Positions 1 to 12,347 of a stretch of 64,000 bases of DNA are shown here, one piece after another. A program made the translations under genes and the position numbers. Origin of the DNA: Zhengitettix transpicula (lineage: Eukaryota; Arthropoda; Insecta; Orthoptera; Tetrigidae); NCBI GenBank assembly GCA_037074705.1, contig CM073590.1, positions 164,980,746-165,044,745 on the forward strand, in the 5' to 3' direction. The notes under the pieces are model-generated. The model was not told the DNA's origin. It saw nothing but the letters and a program-made list of their open reading frames with translations, and did not search any database. How positions within the stretch are numbered: position 1 is the stretch's first letter; every line of letters starts with the position of its first letter.

Positions 1-269
1 GTTACAGTGGCTGCGTGAGAGTTCCCATACTCAATCCAGGTTCAGTTCAGTATTTCCCATCTTACGTCACAATGTAATACACACCTTTTAATAAATTAAT
101 TCCCTAGTAATTTTTAAACATTACCTTTACAAGGTTACCAATTGATTAATGCATGAAATTACTTGATCAAATAAAGAGTATAAATTAGAAGCTTCCTGAT
201 CCAACCAATGTAAGTCCACGAACTGGTAAAATATAACATTCACACTTAAAACAATTACTAAGCACATAG

Positions 270-1059
270 AAATTCTGAATGTCTGAATTAAACTCAATGA
301 CATCTATAACAATGGATTTGACACCTATCACGGTTGTTTCGAGTTATTTTTATTAAACGTCCCTCCACCACCTCCCTCAGTGGTGTTGCCTTCCCATGCT
401 CTAATAATATACTGAAAAAATCTGGGTAGAAACTATTAATCTCATAGACCCCGAAAACTAATTAGTCGGCATATTCGCATGTTGTAAAATTCCTCCCTCA
501 CCCTCACTCCTAGGGGCTGAACAACGACTTAACCGACATAGTTAATGTCAGAATTGAACTCATTAACTCGTATAACCCTGGATTTGCCACCAATCTCGGT
601 TGTTTCGCGTTATTTTTATGTACCGTCCTACCCCCTCCCTTATTGGTGCTGTAAGGGATTGAAATTATACACTAAAAACATCTGGGTAGAAACTTTTAAT
701 CTCATAGCGCCTGAAAAGCAATTAATCGACTCTAATATCGGACGTTTCAGCATGTTTTTAAAATTCACGCTCTTGGGAGTTGTCTGCATCGAAAGGCCAA
801 CAGAAATCCTTGCGGGGGTGCGCACAAAAACTCACCAAAGAAAAAGTTTGCCTAGATGATGTTGAATTTGGTCGTCGAAACGTCGCGTTACAATCGTTGT
901 TTTACCCGGATGGACCCCGAGAACTTTTTATTCAACAAATACACCGGGAAAGCATTCGATCTTTGATAACTCACCAAAGTTTCATCGCAATCGGATGAAT
1001 GATTTAGGAGAGCATAGGGGACGCACAGACAGACAGACATTCATTTTTATATATATAGA
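270..1059 (-). mobile_element. Helitron-like repeat with internal tandem modules (3' end missing)
   Basis: On the minus strand the right edge reads A/TCTATATATATAAAAATG (TC at 1059-1058), a Helitron-type 5' start. Two related internal modules of about 260 bp follow (roughly 780-534 and 533-272), sharing segments such as ATCTGGGTAGAAACT and GGTTGTTTCG. A 127-bp hammerhead-like repeat has inserted at 841-967. No CTAG hairpin end is found at the left, so the copy is truncated or decayed. Related copies are at 5908 and 22415. Confidence 0.55.
829..979 (+). mobile_element. 127-bp hammerhead-like repeat nested in a Helitron, with 12-bp target duplication
   Basis: Unit 841-967 is flanked by perfect copies of AACTCACCAAAG (829-840 and 968-979). 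The homologous Helitron copy near 23.43 kb has this site only once, uninterrupted, which shows the insertion directly. The unit contains a decayed CCTAGATGATG core, then GTCGTCGAAACGTCGCG, then CCCCGAGAAC and the shared tail CACCGGGAAAGC. Confidence 0.8.
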
Positions 1060-1112
1060 TGAATACAACTATACGTAACAGATAACTTTCAGAGAAATAG
1101 GAAGTGTCTTAC

Positions 1113-1234
1113 TTTGCAAAATTAGCCCACTTCTGCATTCTGGGGTTGCCCAACCGGAAGGCGTATTCCGCAGTCTCTGCGTAGCTCAAAACTGGAACGC
1201 GACCTTTACGGCACAGCGCATGTGAAGATCGCAC
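1113..1234 (-). CDS. Copy A exon 4 (cytoplasmic loop)
   Basis: 122 nt between acceptor CTATAG (1240-1235) and donor GTAAGA (1112-1107), ending in phase 2. It reads VRSSHALCRKGRVPVLSYAE then TAEYAFRLGNPRMQKWANFA. This matches the family loop after TM2 (R-x-SH-x-LC-R...P-x-LSYA-x-x-AE-x-AF). The next exon is not found between 1112 and 1, so the gene continues off the left edge. Confidence 0.88.
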
Positions 1235-4200
1235 CTATAGAAAAACCAAAACATGTTAGTTACACAGGAAATAACACATTATCTGGTGTCGTATTTATTC
1301 ATAGTATGATTTAAAAAGATACAACACAACATACTTTACCGGTTATTTTCCCATGAAACTGTTTTGTAACGGGCTGGAGGACCTCGGTTAGCGGAAATTT
1401 ATTATTCAGATGTGTTAACCGGATTACAATTATCGTCAGTAGGGATATGAGAGAACTGAAAATAGTGTCAACAGATTTGAACTGTAGCTTATTTCTCTCA
1501 TTATTATACAAACAAGCCTACCCAAACTCTATTATGTAATTACTTTCTTGAAATTTATTCGTCGGCAATAGCTAAAATTAATAATGTTGAGTGATATCAT
1601 AAATAATAAATTTTTCAATTCTTCGGGCTGTTTTGAAAACGGTTTCAACATAGAGTTTAAACAAAATTGTAATTATAAAATTAAATTTTGGAAAGGACTT
1701 AAATTTATTGTACCACTTATATTGACGGTTTGTGGAATATTCACTCGTAAGAATCTGCGGGGAACTTGTCGTGGTGAAGAGCAGGTACTCTCAAAGGCTC
1801 CATTCAGACTCACTGATGATACGAGCCTATTCAATCAACAGAAAGTCGTTGAACCTGAACCTTTCCGTGGGAAATAGACCTGGAATTTTCACGAGCCACC
1901 AGAATTTTGCTTTTGAGAAGGAAATTCTTGAGGATCATTATTCTTTTGGGATAAACCCAAGAGAGAAGGAAGTTGGTAATATGATGAAGTCTGAATAAAA
2001 TTCTGCAGCTAGTGCGGTATGACAACCGCAGATTTTCATCATTGATCCCACATGACTTGTCTTTAATTTCTCTTGACTTTGTTTCTTTATTTGAACTGTA
2101 TTTCCATCAGTTACTCATTAACAGTTTCAAACCCAGATGGGATATCTTCATCCAATTTACTAAAATTCCCCTTCATGAAATATGATGCATTTTAAATCTA
2201 GTTCTCAACTCGACTTATTTTAAGCTTATACGAAGTCCCTTCTTTGATGAGATTAGAGAATTCTTATTTTTATTTTCTTCTAGTTCTTGGTATATTAGAT
2301 GCGTAGATGACCATGTTTTATTGTTCAGTGCTCAAATGAGAGTACTTCCAATGTTATCATCCCAATTTACAATATACTCAAGGGCGAAAATTAAACCGTT
2401 CTCTAAATTTCCTTAATTTCACTTCACCTATTCACAATACTTTCATCTTAGTTTAGAATAGCTACATATTCAGGACGTGTACTCAATTTTCTTTATTATT
2501 ATACTCCTAACGAAACATCTGTATTACTTACTGATGCAAAGTTCTATCATCACAGGATAAAAATTGTCCGTAATATTTTAATCTCTAATGAGTATTCTTT
2601 AAATTTTATTAATAAAAACATAAAAACCTGGACTGAATTTAATCCATACAGCCAGTGGCTCCCGATCTTCTCAAACCCAAATTTTTTGCGTTATTCCTTA
2701 TTATAAATGTTTACATCACAAGTTCGCCCACATCTTTAAAGAATAATGATCCACTTGACACCTAAAGCAAACAATGTGTGGTAAAAAAAATCTCATGATG
2801 TGATTTCTGCTGTATTGGGCAAACTAAAAGGTTTCCAAGAACAAGCCCAATTGTATATTGCTAATCAATTCGTCGTTTCCAGACATATTATCAATTATAA
2901 ACTTTCCTTTAATTGACAAAATGTTAAGATTTTAGACGTAATATTCTAGAATTCTATCCAAAATGCTTTATATTAAATAAAAAAAACACCACTGCATATT
3001 CCCGTACAAGCCGATACTACGAAACTCATCAAATGCTATCACCCCTTATTGTTAAACTAGCTTCTTTGCTATTATATTAATACATTTGCTTCTGAATACA
3101 TAGACCAGTTTGTGTTACTTGTCGGTCTTGGAGGTCTCACGACTTTTCATAACCTGACGAAAGTAACAAGGTTTGCAGAAACGTTGTGTGGTATTTATTT
3201 TATCACTTAATTTTGGCTACCTCATTACCTATTTTTTAACATGAAAAGTTAATGATGACATTCTTGGCTTAATAGATAATTGGAATGGCTTCTTAAAGAT
3301 ATTAATATAAATAAATTCGAATGGTTATAATTACTTTAAATCTTACTATTATTTAATCTTAACGGTACAGGCCATTGTTTTATTATTTCCTTTCCCCTGC
3401 AATAAAAGCGAAAACGGTCATTTCACTTTGTATGGAAAACAAAAACGTTCATTTTAAGAGCCCAGGTGTTGCACTGTAAATTATACGAGCATGATTCTGC
3501 GAAACGGTTCGCTTCTTCAGTAGTCACCTTGGCATATACTAGCAAATGCAATAAACTATCGTGAATCTTCTGCAATGGAGGCCAAGGAAGGCTGTAAGGT
3601 CATGAACTTGTCACACTAACGGCAGATGGTTACTTGAGAACGGCATTCCATAATAAACTGTTCTCACTTAATGACGAGGTTTATACTGAAAGTCACGGGC
3701 AACGTTTTTACAAACTACTAGTTATGTAAGCGTATTTTTTATCCACAGAACTTTTGGCATAGCTTTAAGTATCATTCTTTCATTAACTCACATTCGTCCT
3801 TGACTCAATCCTTCCGTTCCGTTCCGGTTTTTTTTACAGAAATTATGCTGAAAAGGTCCTCTCTAAATGAAACTCTCGTAATGACTATATTACGGGTTGA
3901 TGAAAAGGACCATAGACAACGTGTATATATTCACATGGATTGTAAATATTCAAATTATATAAATAGAAGCATCTAAACGTGTAATGTTTATCCTCGCTTC
4001 CTCTGAACGTACTACGAAAATTACAATGCATCATAAAGGCAACACGGGATCATTTCGAAATTTACGTTATTTTTTATGATCGCCAGATTCCTCGATTCTA
4101 GTCATTTGACTAAGAGAAGTATTACATCAGGTACATGTTCCGGAAAATAAAAATAGAACACGTTCAATGAAATATTAAAATCATCTTTATCACTTGTATC

Positions 4201-7200
4201 ATAAAACACAATGTCATTACCTCACTTCAAAGCTGAATAAAATGCAAGTCACCGACTGTAAACGTATTGAATTCTGAGTTTTGCTTTGTCATATATATGG
4301 AACCTAATCGCTGATAAATGACATCTGCGTATCTTTTATTCTGTCTTAAATTTTTAAGGAAATAAACAGTAAAGAGGAATTCGTTCTAGTCCTAATCATT
4401 TGTTTTTAAACATATAACTGCATACATATATTAATTGCGGAGGCCTTTAAATAATGATTCATTTCATGTTCGTCGGATTGTGTCACTCCTAAACTTTCAG
4501 ACCCATTGTTTTTCATATATTGTTTTCAACTAATGAACAACTAGCGTCCATAATATATATATATATATATATAATACATATATAATTCATGATGGGAGGG
4601 TCTCCTGGTGTAATTGTGGCACAAAATCTTCACTGGCAGTCAACCGGGTGGTATCATCAATTTGGACCTGAAGATGGCAACGGCGCCATGACATTTGTAA
4701 CTGCATTGCACATTAAGCGATTACTTGCATATAGACTATATAATTAACAGTTGATAATAGCCAACTTTATCAGCAGTATAATTAGTTCAATTACTGTAAC
4801 ATTTAAATATTTTTCTGAAGTTTATTATTTTATTTACTCGCTTTAAAAATTTAGCAGTTCTGAACTATCAGTAGAACTCTAAATAATTGTTCAAGTTATT
4901 TTTTTACCTTACCAAAATATCGAAATTTTTTAACTGGCATTTTTCAGTATGATAAAGAAGCTTGTGACTCATAATAAAGGACAATTGAGTCGAAAATTAT
5001 CCTTTTGCGATCAACCCATAATTATAATTTTCCACCGCAATGTAAAGTAGGTGTTTAAGATTACTTTATCAGCAATACAAGCGTCCACATATTTGGGAAT
5101 ACTATACAAAACTTTGAAACAAATGAAACCTCAAGAAAAAAACGGCTCTGTTTATATGACTCTAAAATGAACATACAATTATTATATACGGGAAATTTTA
5201 CTATTTCTTGTATTCAGGGTATTACTCCGAAGTTTATATTTCAGAGAATTTTCATGATATTAAATGTTTAACGGAATCCTAATTATTTAAAAACAGCCAA
5301 ATCTAAAATCAGATGGTTACAGACTTGAGAGAAAACGTCAACCTATTTACATGAACAACGTCGTCCTTAACTCCGATGGAAGAGTTACTTGAATGAAGAA
5401 TTACTAACCAAAATATACACACAGTGTGTGCAAATGAAGCCAACAACGAAGGTCAAGACCATTCCAAGCAGGAGTCCAGCGTTTCTAAAGGCGTTGGGCA
5501 TAGCAAGGATTCCGCTGCCAAGACTGCTCTTGAGGAAGTGAGCAAGGGCACCAGCATCCCTAGAAACCAAATAAGATATTACTTGGTTTTATTAGAACAT
5601 TGTCCTTCAAATATTCAATTTAAATAAATGGTCAGTTCAAATATATGTGACGTCAAATGACACTAAAATAATACCTCGCGTATTAACAGTCAATAAACGA
5701 ATAAATAAAAATATTTTGTCATTAAATGTCCCATCTAGAATCATATTTTATTTTCAATTTTTGAGAAGATTGACCCACACCAAATACAGACGTGTTTAGT
5801 TCTCGTTTAAGTATAAATCAGAAAACACAACTATAGTTTTAAAGGAATCTGGTTTCCAATTAATTCAACGTGTTAATTTAATTTTATTTCTTTCATTTTA
5901 TTACTGACTAGCTGGGTGCCTGGCGTTGCCCGGGTTATCTTATATCCACAACACCTGATCTCGGTTGCTTTTGCGTTATTTTTATGTAACGCACCTTAAC
6001 CCGTAACCCTAAATACGCTCACGTTCCATGCTGAAAGGGGTTGAACTCATTGACTCCGAAAAAGTTTCTATCGACGAATATATCGGCCGTTTTAACATTT
6101 TACAAAATTTACACCCTAGCTACTGTGAGTTAAAAAGAGTTGAATGTCACAATTAAACTCAGCGACATCCATAACCCCGGATTTGACTCTAACCTCGGTT
6201 GTTTTTGCGTTATTTTTATGTAACGAACCCCACCCACCCCTAAGCGTGCTCCCCTCCCATGTCGAAAGAGGTTGAAATTATACAAAAACAACATCTGTAG
6301 AAATACTATCAATGTCACTGACATTTTTTCCACGTAAATATCATCCGTTTCAGCATGTTTGAATTGTTTCACCCCGTCCGGAAAATGGAACATGATTTCA
6401 TCACTGCAACAAGTGGTACAGGTTTGCTATGTAGTGCATATTTCAATCTTATTGGCTGTCAAAGAAAATATGTCCTACCATTGCAAGGAACCTAACAGTA
6501 TGGAAATTCCAATATCCACTAGCCTTACTCGGTCTTATTTTAAAGATATGTATTGTAAACACCCTGGTAATGCTAAATTTAGTTTCTAAAGTATTGTACC
6601 CAATTAATAAAACAGCGAATTTCATGTCCCTGAGTGTACAATTTATCAAATGTGAATAATTTAATTCTAAATCAAATATAAAAAAGAAAATATCAAATAT
6701 TTTTATTGTATACTAGCTTTCTATAAAACAATTGGAACTATTTTCATTATATTATAAATATTTCTATTGGAGAAAAGAAAATTCCACGGAGTAAACGTCA
6801 CTTCTACAAAAAAAAATATAACTACTAACGGTTACGTTCAGATTTCATAGAATTAATTAATACATTACACATTCAATTAATTATTCATAAAAATAAATTA
6901 TAAAACTCAATAATCAGTGTAAAAATCTCGAACTTCGTACTCGTGACACAATCAACATTTCATTTTAAAATAACTGTTGACTTACGTGTTTGGATGGTCA
7001 GGATGTCTTTCAGCGAATGGATCATATTTATCTATTTCTTTATTTTTGTCTGTCAGCTGTAATCTGAAAACAAAACAAAACTTATATTTATATTTTTCTT
7101 AAGTGAGCAGCATTACTGAAAATTGTATCACTTACGTTGAAGAAAAGTTTTCCACTGACATCTCCCGGCCATTGACTTTGTCTTCGTTAGAATTCGCCAT
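1113..7200 (-). CDS. SLC36-type proton-coupled amino acid transporter, copy A (5' part: exons 1-4, continues off left edge)
   Basis: Four exons splice in frame with GT-AG borders: 7200-7136, 7063-6986, 5559-5409 and 1234-1113, giving about 138 residues from ATG. The family (SLC36/PAT, insect pathetic-like) moves small amino acids together with protons across plasma or lysosomal membranes through 11 helices. The order seen is a polar N-tail (residues 1-47) with the family-typical YDPF stretch, then TM1 with the hallmark SSLGSGILAMPNAFRNAG, then TM2 (FVVGFICTHCVYIL), then a cytoplasmic loop with LCRKGRVPVLSYAETAEYAF. The start ATG at 7200-7198 has a favourable context (CAAAATGG) and is the first in frame. 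A pyrimidine-rich AG lies 10 nt upstream (7212-7211), so a 5' untranslated exon probably exists further right. No stop or frameshift is seen. The family identity is firm; the substrate and the exact paralogue are not known. Confidence 0.9.
3120..3240 (+). repeat. Hammerhead-like dispersed repeat
   Basis: CTGACGA (3154-3160), an imperfect hairpin GTAAC/GTTTGC, then GAAAC (3178-3182), followed by GTTGTGTGGTATTTAT. The same downstream text recurs at 15.06, 31.7 and 47.2 kb. CTGANGA...GAAAC is the conserved core of hammerhead ribozymes; catalytic ability is inferred only from pattern. Confidence 0.5.
4553..4572. repeat. (AT)n microsatellite
   Basis: Ten uninterrupted AT dinucleotides in copy A intron 3. 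Confidence 0.9.
5409..5559 (-). CDS. Copy A exon 3 (TM1 and TM2)
   Basis: 151 nt between acceptor TTTCTAG and donor GTTAGT, leaving in phase 0. It carries the strongest family signature, SSLGSGILAMPNAFRNAG, the unwound TM1 that binds substrate in the APC/AAAP fold, followed by TM2. It ends in HCVYIL, and the codon V is supplied by exon 4. Confidence 0.93.
5560..6985 (-). other. Copy A intron 2
   Basis: 1.4 kb intron carrying the 3' part of a Helitron-like element at 5908-6385 in the same orientation as the gene. The remainder is featureless AT-rich DNA. Confidence 0.75.
5908..6385 (-). mobile_element. Helitron-like element, 3' part
   Basis: The minus strand ends in a GC hairpin (CCCGGGCAACGCCAGG) followed by CACCCAGCTAG and host T (CTAG at 5911-5908), the Helitron 3' end. 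Two internal modules (about 6385-6140 and 6120-5940) are related to those at 270-1059, sharing GTTATTTTTATGTAACG on the plus strand. The 5' TC end is not seen, so the copy is 5'-incomplete. Confidence 0.6.
6986..7063 (-). CDS. Copy A exon 2
   Basis: 78 nt between acceptor TTTTCAG (7070-7064) and donor GTAAG (6985-6981); enters and leaves in phase 2. It encodes the cytosolic N-tail TLQLTDKNKEIDKYDPFAER followed by HPDHPNT. The YDPF-x-x-RH stretch before TM1 is typical of insect SLC36 proteins. Confidence 0.87.
7136..7200 (-). CDS. Copy A exon 1 (start exon)
   Basis: 65 nt from ATG to donor GTAAG (7135-7131), ending in phase 2. It encodes a hydrophilic start, MANSNEDKVNGREMSVENFSS. The sequence has no family motif of its own. 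It is supported by the in-frame join to exon 2, the Kozak-like context and an upstream AG acceptor at 7212-7211, which suggests the transcript starts in a further upstream noncoding exon. Confidence 0.8.
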
Positions 7201-7213
7201 TTTGTGGAATCTT
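7201..7213 (-). promoter_or_regulatory. Possible 3' splice site of a 5' UTR intron, copy A
   Basis: Reading the minus strand, a T-rich tract (GTTTTTTCTTTAAG) ends in AG at 7212-7211, followed by 10 nt and the ATG. This looks like an acceptor immediately before the start codon, implying a noncoding first exon and a promoter somewhere to the right that I cannot place. Confidence 0.4.
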
Positions 7214-8610
7214 AAAGAAAAAACGTTGCTCGATTAACAAAAACTATAAAGATATCGACAGTATTTTTATAATGTACGCACTTGTGGTTTTAGTATCTCA
7301 TTCATCTCATTTAACTACTATGGATGAATTAACGAATGTTTTTATTAAACTTCAAATCGACCGAAATCCGATGGTAGTCAGTATATAGGATAAACGTACT
7401 AATAATATTTAAAATAAACTTTTGTCCAATTTATGTCCATTATGAGTAATTATATAGTCCTGGATTCTACTCTTACACACATTAACGTACTATTGAACAT
7501 TTATAATAAATAGTAATGTTTCACAAGAATTCAAGAAAATAAATACATTGCTGTAACGAACAATTTGTAAAAAATGTAATAGTTTGTTATATTCATGTCT
7601 CTTCTGAAAGCTGTATTTTAAATAGTATGTCGCACTAAAACTTTAACTGTTTTAAATTTTACTGTCAGTAAATTATTTACAGCACATCATATTTACTAAG
7701 ACGGACTATAGTTCCTCTATTGTAGTAAGTTTATGAATGTTACACTTGAAAAGTAATTAACGCTTCAAGTCACTATTTTGAGGAAAACGAGGATTGCCAA
7801 ACGGGAGATATTTCTTCTTGAAATATGACCCTTCCGGACTTGAAGCATGGTTAAGCAACTGGTATGTAACTGACAAAGACTCCTTTTAAAACTATTATCT
7901 ACCGCAATTTACTTCTTTATTCGTCTGTAATCAATTGAATCCGAAAACTTTGTAGTAACCATTGGTTATTTGAAATTAGAGAAGAGTAACTATACCATGT
8001 AGAAAAGACATTCTGAGTTTTTCTAGAGTCCTTCATAAATTATGCCACTCTGTTATACTCACATAAAGGAATTAAATTTACATTATTGAAAAAATATATA
8101 AAAATCTGAGCTTTAAAATGAGTTATTTACGACGTGGTTATCAGAAATATGTTAGTCCTCTGTAAACAACAAGATCCATTTTAATCCACCTTTCGAATCA
8201 AACCCGTATCACGTTTTCAATATGTGATTGGATTAACTATTTCTATGGATTCCATTCTTATTGTCCCTGAGCTTATCTCATACTCAATAATCAAATATTC
8301 GTTGTGGAGAGAAATGTATGTCACGTTCAATGCACAAATCCGCATAGATAACGAAAGTGTTTGCCTTATTAAACAATAACAACAACTTGATTGATTGCCA
8401 GAAGGGCTAAGCATATTAAATGCACGATCCTAATCCTCACATAATAGTGCTTGCAAAATTATTCATTAAAGAACGACAATGCTAAATTGTTGTGGAGGAA
8501 GATAAAAAATACTGCTCGTTCAGGATCGATTGCGACTACAGAAACGGTTTTAAATATTAAGCCTACATAACTATCATAGCGTTGAGGACTGAGAAGCTTG
8601 TCGTCATCTT
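7211..8610. other. Intergenic DNA with no recognised feature
   Basis: AT-rich sequence upstream of copy A. It should contain the promoter and any noncoding first exon, but I cannot place either. No repeat or coding signal stands out. Confidence 0.5.
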
Positions 8611-8614
8611 GTTT

Positions 8615-9075
8615 CGGCTGTTGGTGGATGCCTTTTCATCTCCGTTTTTGAACTAAGGTTGCCACAAGCCGAGGCACCTCGGCCTGTTCTGAGAGGTGTA
8701 TGTTCCGGGGTCACAGACCTTGGGCATACGGTAAGAGTTGTCCGCTATTCCCATTGGAATAGTCGGCCAGCTGCCTCCTAAACTGGTCGAGGCACGGAGA
8801 AGTGAATGCTGCGTCCCCAGAGCCAACTCCTCTCCCGCTATCGGAAGGGCGTGGGACAAGTACCCAATGCCCGACCTACCCGATGCAGGTTTTTCTAGGG
8901 TTTTCCCTGCATTTCTTTAGGCGAATGCCAGGCAGGATCCTAAAAATAAAGCCCGGGGGCCCTAGTTAACCCTCTACCCTTCCGTATCCCCCCTTTCAAA
9001 TCCCTTCCTATGCAATTAAAGGGGAGTTGCCCAATGTGGATAACCCTCATGTAGCCTGTTGTCCTAAAGAAAAGA
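8615..9075 (+). mobile_element. R1 retroposon, near full-length copy
   Basis: About 430-460 bp, GC-richer than its surroundings. It runs from GCCACAAGCCGAGGCACC through GAGAGGTGTATGTTCCGGGG, GGCCAGCTGCCTCC, CGACCTACCCGATGCAGG and GCCCGGGGGCCCTAGTTAA to the 3' end CATGTAGCCTGTTGTCCTAA and an A-rich tail. Family properties are inferred from the copies listed below: many are cut at the 5' side, all keep the 3' end, and the copy at 20.4 kb has an A tail and a target duplication. This pattern is typical of target-primed reverse transcription. I see no pol III box A/B pair and no coding capacity. Confidence 0.75.
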
Positions 9076-9083
9076 ACCTCAGC

Positions 9084-9440
9084 TAGTTTTTAGAGGTGTA
9101 TGTTCCGGGGTCACAGCCCACAGATACGGTAATATTTTCACTGTTCCCATTGGAGTAGTCGGCCAGCTGCCTCCTAAACTCGTCAAGGCACGGAGAAGGG
9201 AATGATGAAACCCCACTGCAAACTCCTCTCCCGCCATTGGAAGGGTGTGGGACAAGTACCAAGCGCCCAACATAACTGGTGTAGGTTTTTCAGGCGTTTT
9301 CCCTGTATCACTTTTAGGGTAGGATCCTTAAACTCTAGCCCGGCGGCACTAGTGAACTCTTGGCTACCTTCCTCTACACTTCCTATACAATTAATGGTTT
9401 CGTTGCCACCATATAGCCGGTTACTCTAAAAAAAAAAACT
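9084..9440 (+). mobile_element. R1 retroposon, slightly 5'-truncated
   Basis: Begins at AGAGGTGTATGTTCCGGGG and ends TAGCCGGTTACTCT plus A11. It lies head-to-tail right behind the previous copy. Confidence 0.75.
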
Positions 9441-11595
9441 ATTTCACCGATGATACTGGGACACGAAAATCGATTGGCCCAGAAGAGCAAGTCGTTAAAA
9501 AAAAGTATTATATTAGGGAGAATCTTCACTAGGTTCCACCATTTGAAAATTTAAACTCCATATTAATAGCGTAGGATTTTTATGACCGAATTTTTCAGGT
9601 CTGGTACGTGTTCCGGCTGTGATTTTCACAACACACGAGACTTTTCAGGCTTCTAAAACTGCCCAAGTACAAAACACTTGATATTTCTTTTTTAAATAAA
9701 AATAAAATATACATTAACAACAAAATTAGAGAATTATATGTATAAGTGAGTTTATAAACTGTTTTTTTTACAGACGACCTTGTCTACTTTCATAATAAAG
9801 AAGACTTTAAATTTCTATTCCAACATGCAGATGAAATAAATTACTTAAAACGTAAACAAAACCCTGAGCTGTAAAACTGAAAATTTCAAATCAGTTAATA
9901 TATTATTTAGATTTGATTCGTTAAATTGTGCCTTACAGATATTCTCTGTCGTAGAAAATCCTTGAATTTAGATTATAAAAGATTTGCCCATATCCATAGA
10001 CATGGAATGTAACATATCATGAAAAAGAATCAGGAGAGTTAAAGGCCCGAAAAAGTAATGCATATTTACAAACTAAGATCTGCAAAGGAATATTGCAAAT
10101 TAAATAACATTTTATTTGTAATTCTTGAGTGAAAGACTGAACTTTTTAGTTTTCAATTTCGCTTTAAGGGGACTATTATACTGGTATTACCATATTTAAC
10201 AAGCTTCCAGGCAATATTACACAGTTAAATAAGCCAATACAACCAAATTAATTACAGAAGTAACCAAGGTTTTACCTAGTCCCTGATTAATGAAATGACA
10301 AACTAAATTTAAAAATATCTCGTGTAAAAATATGACACATGATAGAAAATGTTATTTAATTGTTTGTTTGTGATTATGTGGAATTATTACAATTTATGTA
10401 CATTCGCGACTGAGCCAACAGTCTTGAAGCGCACCTCGTCGATAGAATCTAAGGAATGTGGCTCAATATAATACCATAAAAATCTGAAAAACGGAACATT
10501 ATTATTTTTAATCTCATAATTAATCCATTATCGCTTTCAAGGCTATATGTTAGTGTCCCTTACTGAAAATTTTCCCAGTTAATACAATACATATGTTTTC
10601 TTCATTTCGACATATCCTAACACGTGTGTATTATGACGCAAGTTATCGAGGGCGAGCACTTGACAAATTTGTTACTAATATCTTGATCAAGATAATGACA
10701 CTGCATAAGACGGGAGATAATGGATTAAATTTTTATCTACCATAATTCAGTAGCAATAATAAGAACCAAAACTATCGCCGTTTCCGTTTTTCATAGAAAA
10801 ACGTTTAAATTACAATTAAATACTTGCATTAAATTCTGAGCAGCTCAGTTAAATTAAACCATATTTTCAAATATTTTCAATATTTGTCTCGCGCCATCGG
10901 CCTTGAAAATTTTCACATTGTCTTCGGGAACGAATTGACATAAATTTTCGTCAAAAGTTAAACGAAATATTACTTTGATATTTTAAATTCTCCAATGCAC
11001 TACATGTGCATACTTTTAAGAAATGCGATTATAATGCGTTAATTTTAAAATATCTAAAAAATAGGGCAGTTTAAATAAATTTCAGAGATTTTTCTAAATA
11101 CATTAATTTTATCTGTGTTCAATTCATTCCGTTACAGCAATATGACTCGAGTCATCAATTTTCCGGATTGTATGTCCGGAAGGATGTTTTTTAGTTGTGA
11201 AAAATATGTGACTCGTGTTTTACGTAATAGTAAATCAGGTAAAATGTATCAATCATCAGGTAAAGGTGGACCGTAATGTGAAATCAACGTAACGTAATAC
11301 ATGACAAGTTTACCGACAGGTCTACTAAAGTTTAGTCGTTTTACAAAGATGCAGTTATATTTGAAACAGAAATTTCACCTAATGTAAGGAATATTCTACA
11401 TTGAAGAACGAATCGAATGGCATATTGCTCAACGTTCCAGTTGTACTCTCATGAAGTTATATACGACGCCTACGAGTCTCATATATGCATTACGAAATCT
11501 TCAGTATACATATAATAATAACATTAAGTTGTCTCGAGGCAAGGATCGACAGCCTGAAGAGCTGCTGTATCGCAGGCAGAACCGTTCTGGAGAGA
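9441..11595. other. Intergenic DNA, nothing recognised
   Basis: About 2.1 kb of AT-rich sequence without a coding signal, tandem repeat or family repeat that I can identify. Confidence 0.5.
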
Positions 11596-11599
11596 CGGA

Positions 11600-12076
11600 G
11601 TGGGCTACTTTTGGGGATGCCTCTTCCTCTCTCCGCTTTTGAACTAATGGTTCCACAAGCCGAGGCACCTCGGCCTGTTTTGAGAGGTGTACGTTCCGGG
11701 GTCGCATACCTTGGGCATACGGTAAGAGCTGTCCGCTATCCCTAATGGAATAGTCGGCCAGCTGCCTCGTTAACTGGTCGAGGCACGGAGAAGGGAATGC
11801 TGCGTCCCCATAGCAAACCCTCTCCCACTATCAGAAGATCGTGGGACAAGTACCAAATGTCTGACCTACCCGATGCAGTTTTTCTAGGGTTTGTCCTGCA
11901 TCATTTTTAGGCGAATGCCGGGTGGGATCCTTAAACCATAGCCAGGGGGTCCGACTTCACCCTTGGCTATCTTCCTCTCTACCTTTCCGTATCCCCCCTT
12001 TAAATTCCTTTCCTATGCTATTAAAGGGGAGTTTTCACTACGTGGATTACCATCATGTAAACTGTTATTCTAAACA
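11600..12076 (+). mobile_element. R1 retroposon, near full-length copy
   Basis: Same order of blocks as the 8.6-kb copy, starting at GGGGATGCCTCTTCC and CACAAGCCGAGGCACC and ending CATGTAAACTGTTATTCTAA. Single-base differences and small indels from other copies suggest moderate age. Confidence 0.75.
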
Positions 12077-12347
12077 CGAATACAACATATTCTGTACAAT
12101 CACAGATTATATTTCATGACAGCGCATTTGTAACTGAAGACGTCGAATGACGCATGTCTCAGAATATGCACGTTATGGGCAACTGAAACCGTCTATTAGC
12201 ATTGTTAAAAGAAAGTTTTGGAATTAAATAATTTAATGTCATTACAATTCAACATAAGAAAAAGAAAGCATACATATTCCCCAGAATATAAAAATTTTCT
12301 GCCACACGTAGATTGTCAGTATTGAGAAAAATGAAAATTTGTAATAA

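Larger units (their letters stand above)
1235..5408 (-). other. Copy A intron 3
   Basis: 4.2 kb of AT-rich sequence between two well-supported exons. It contains one hammerhead-like repeat (3120-3240) and an (AT)n run (4553-4572). I see no further exon and no other recognisable element. Confidence 0.75.

Noticed and set aside
8653..9429. Open frames in R1 copies with shared peptides (for example GGSWPT)
   Set aside because: The same peptides recur because the repeat recurs; frames are short, occur on both strands and are broken in other copies.
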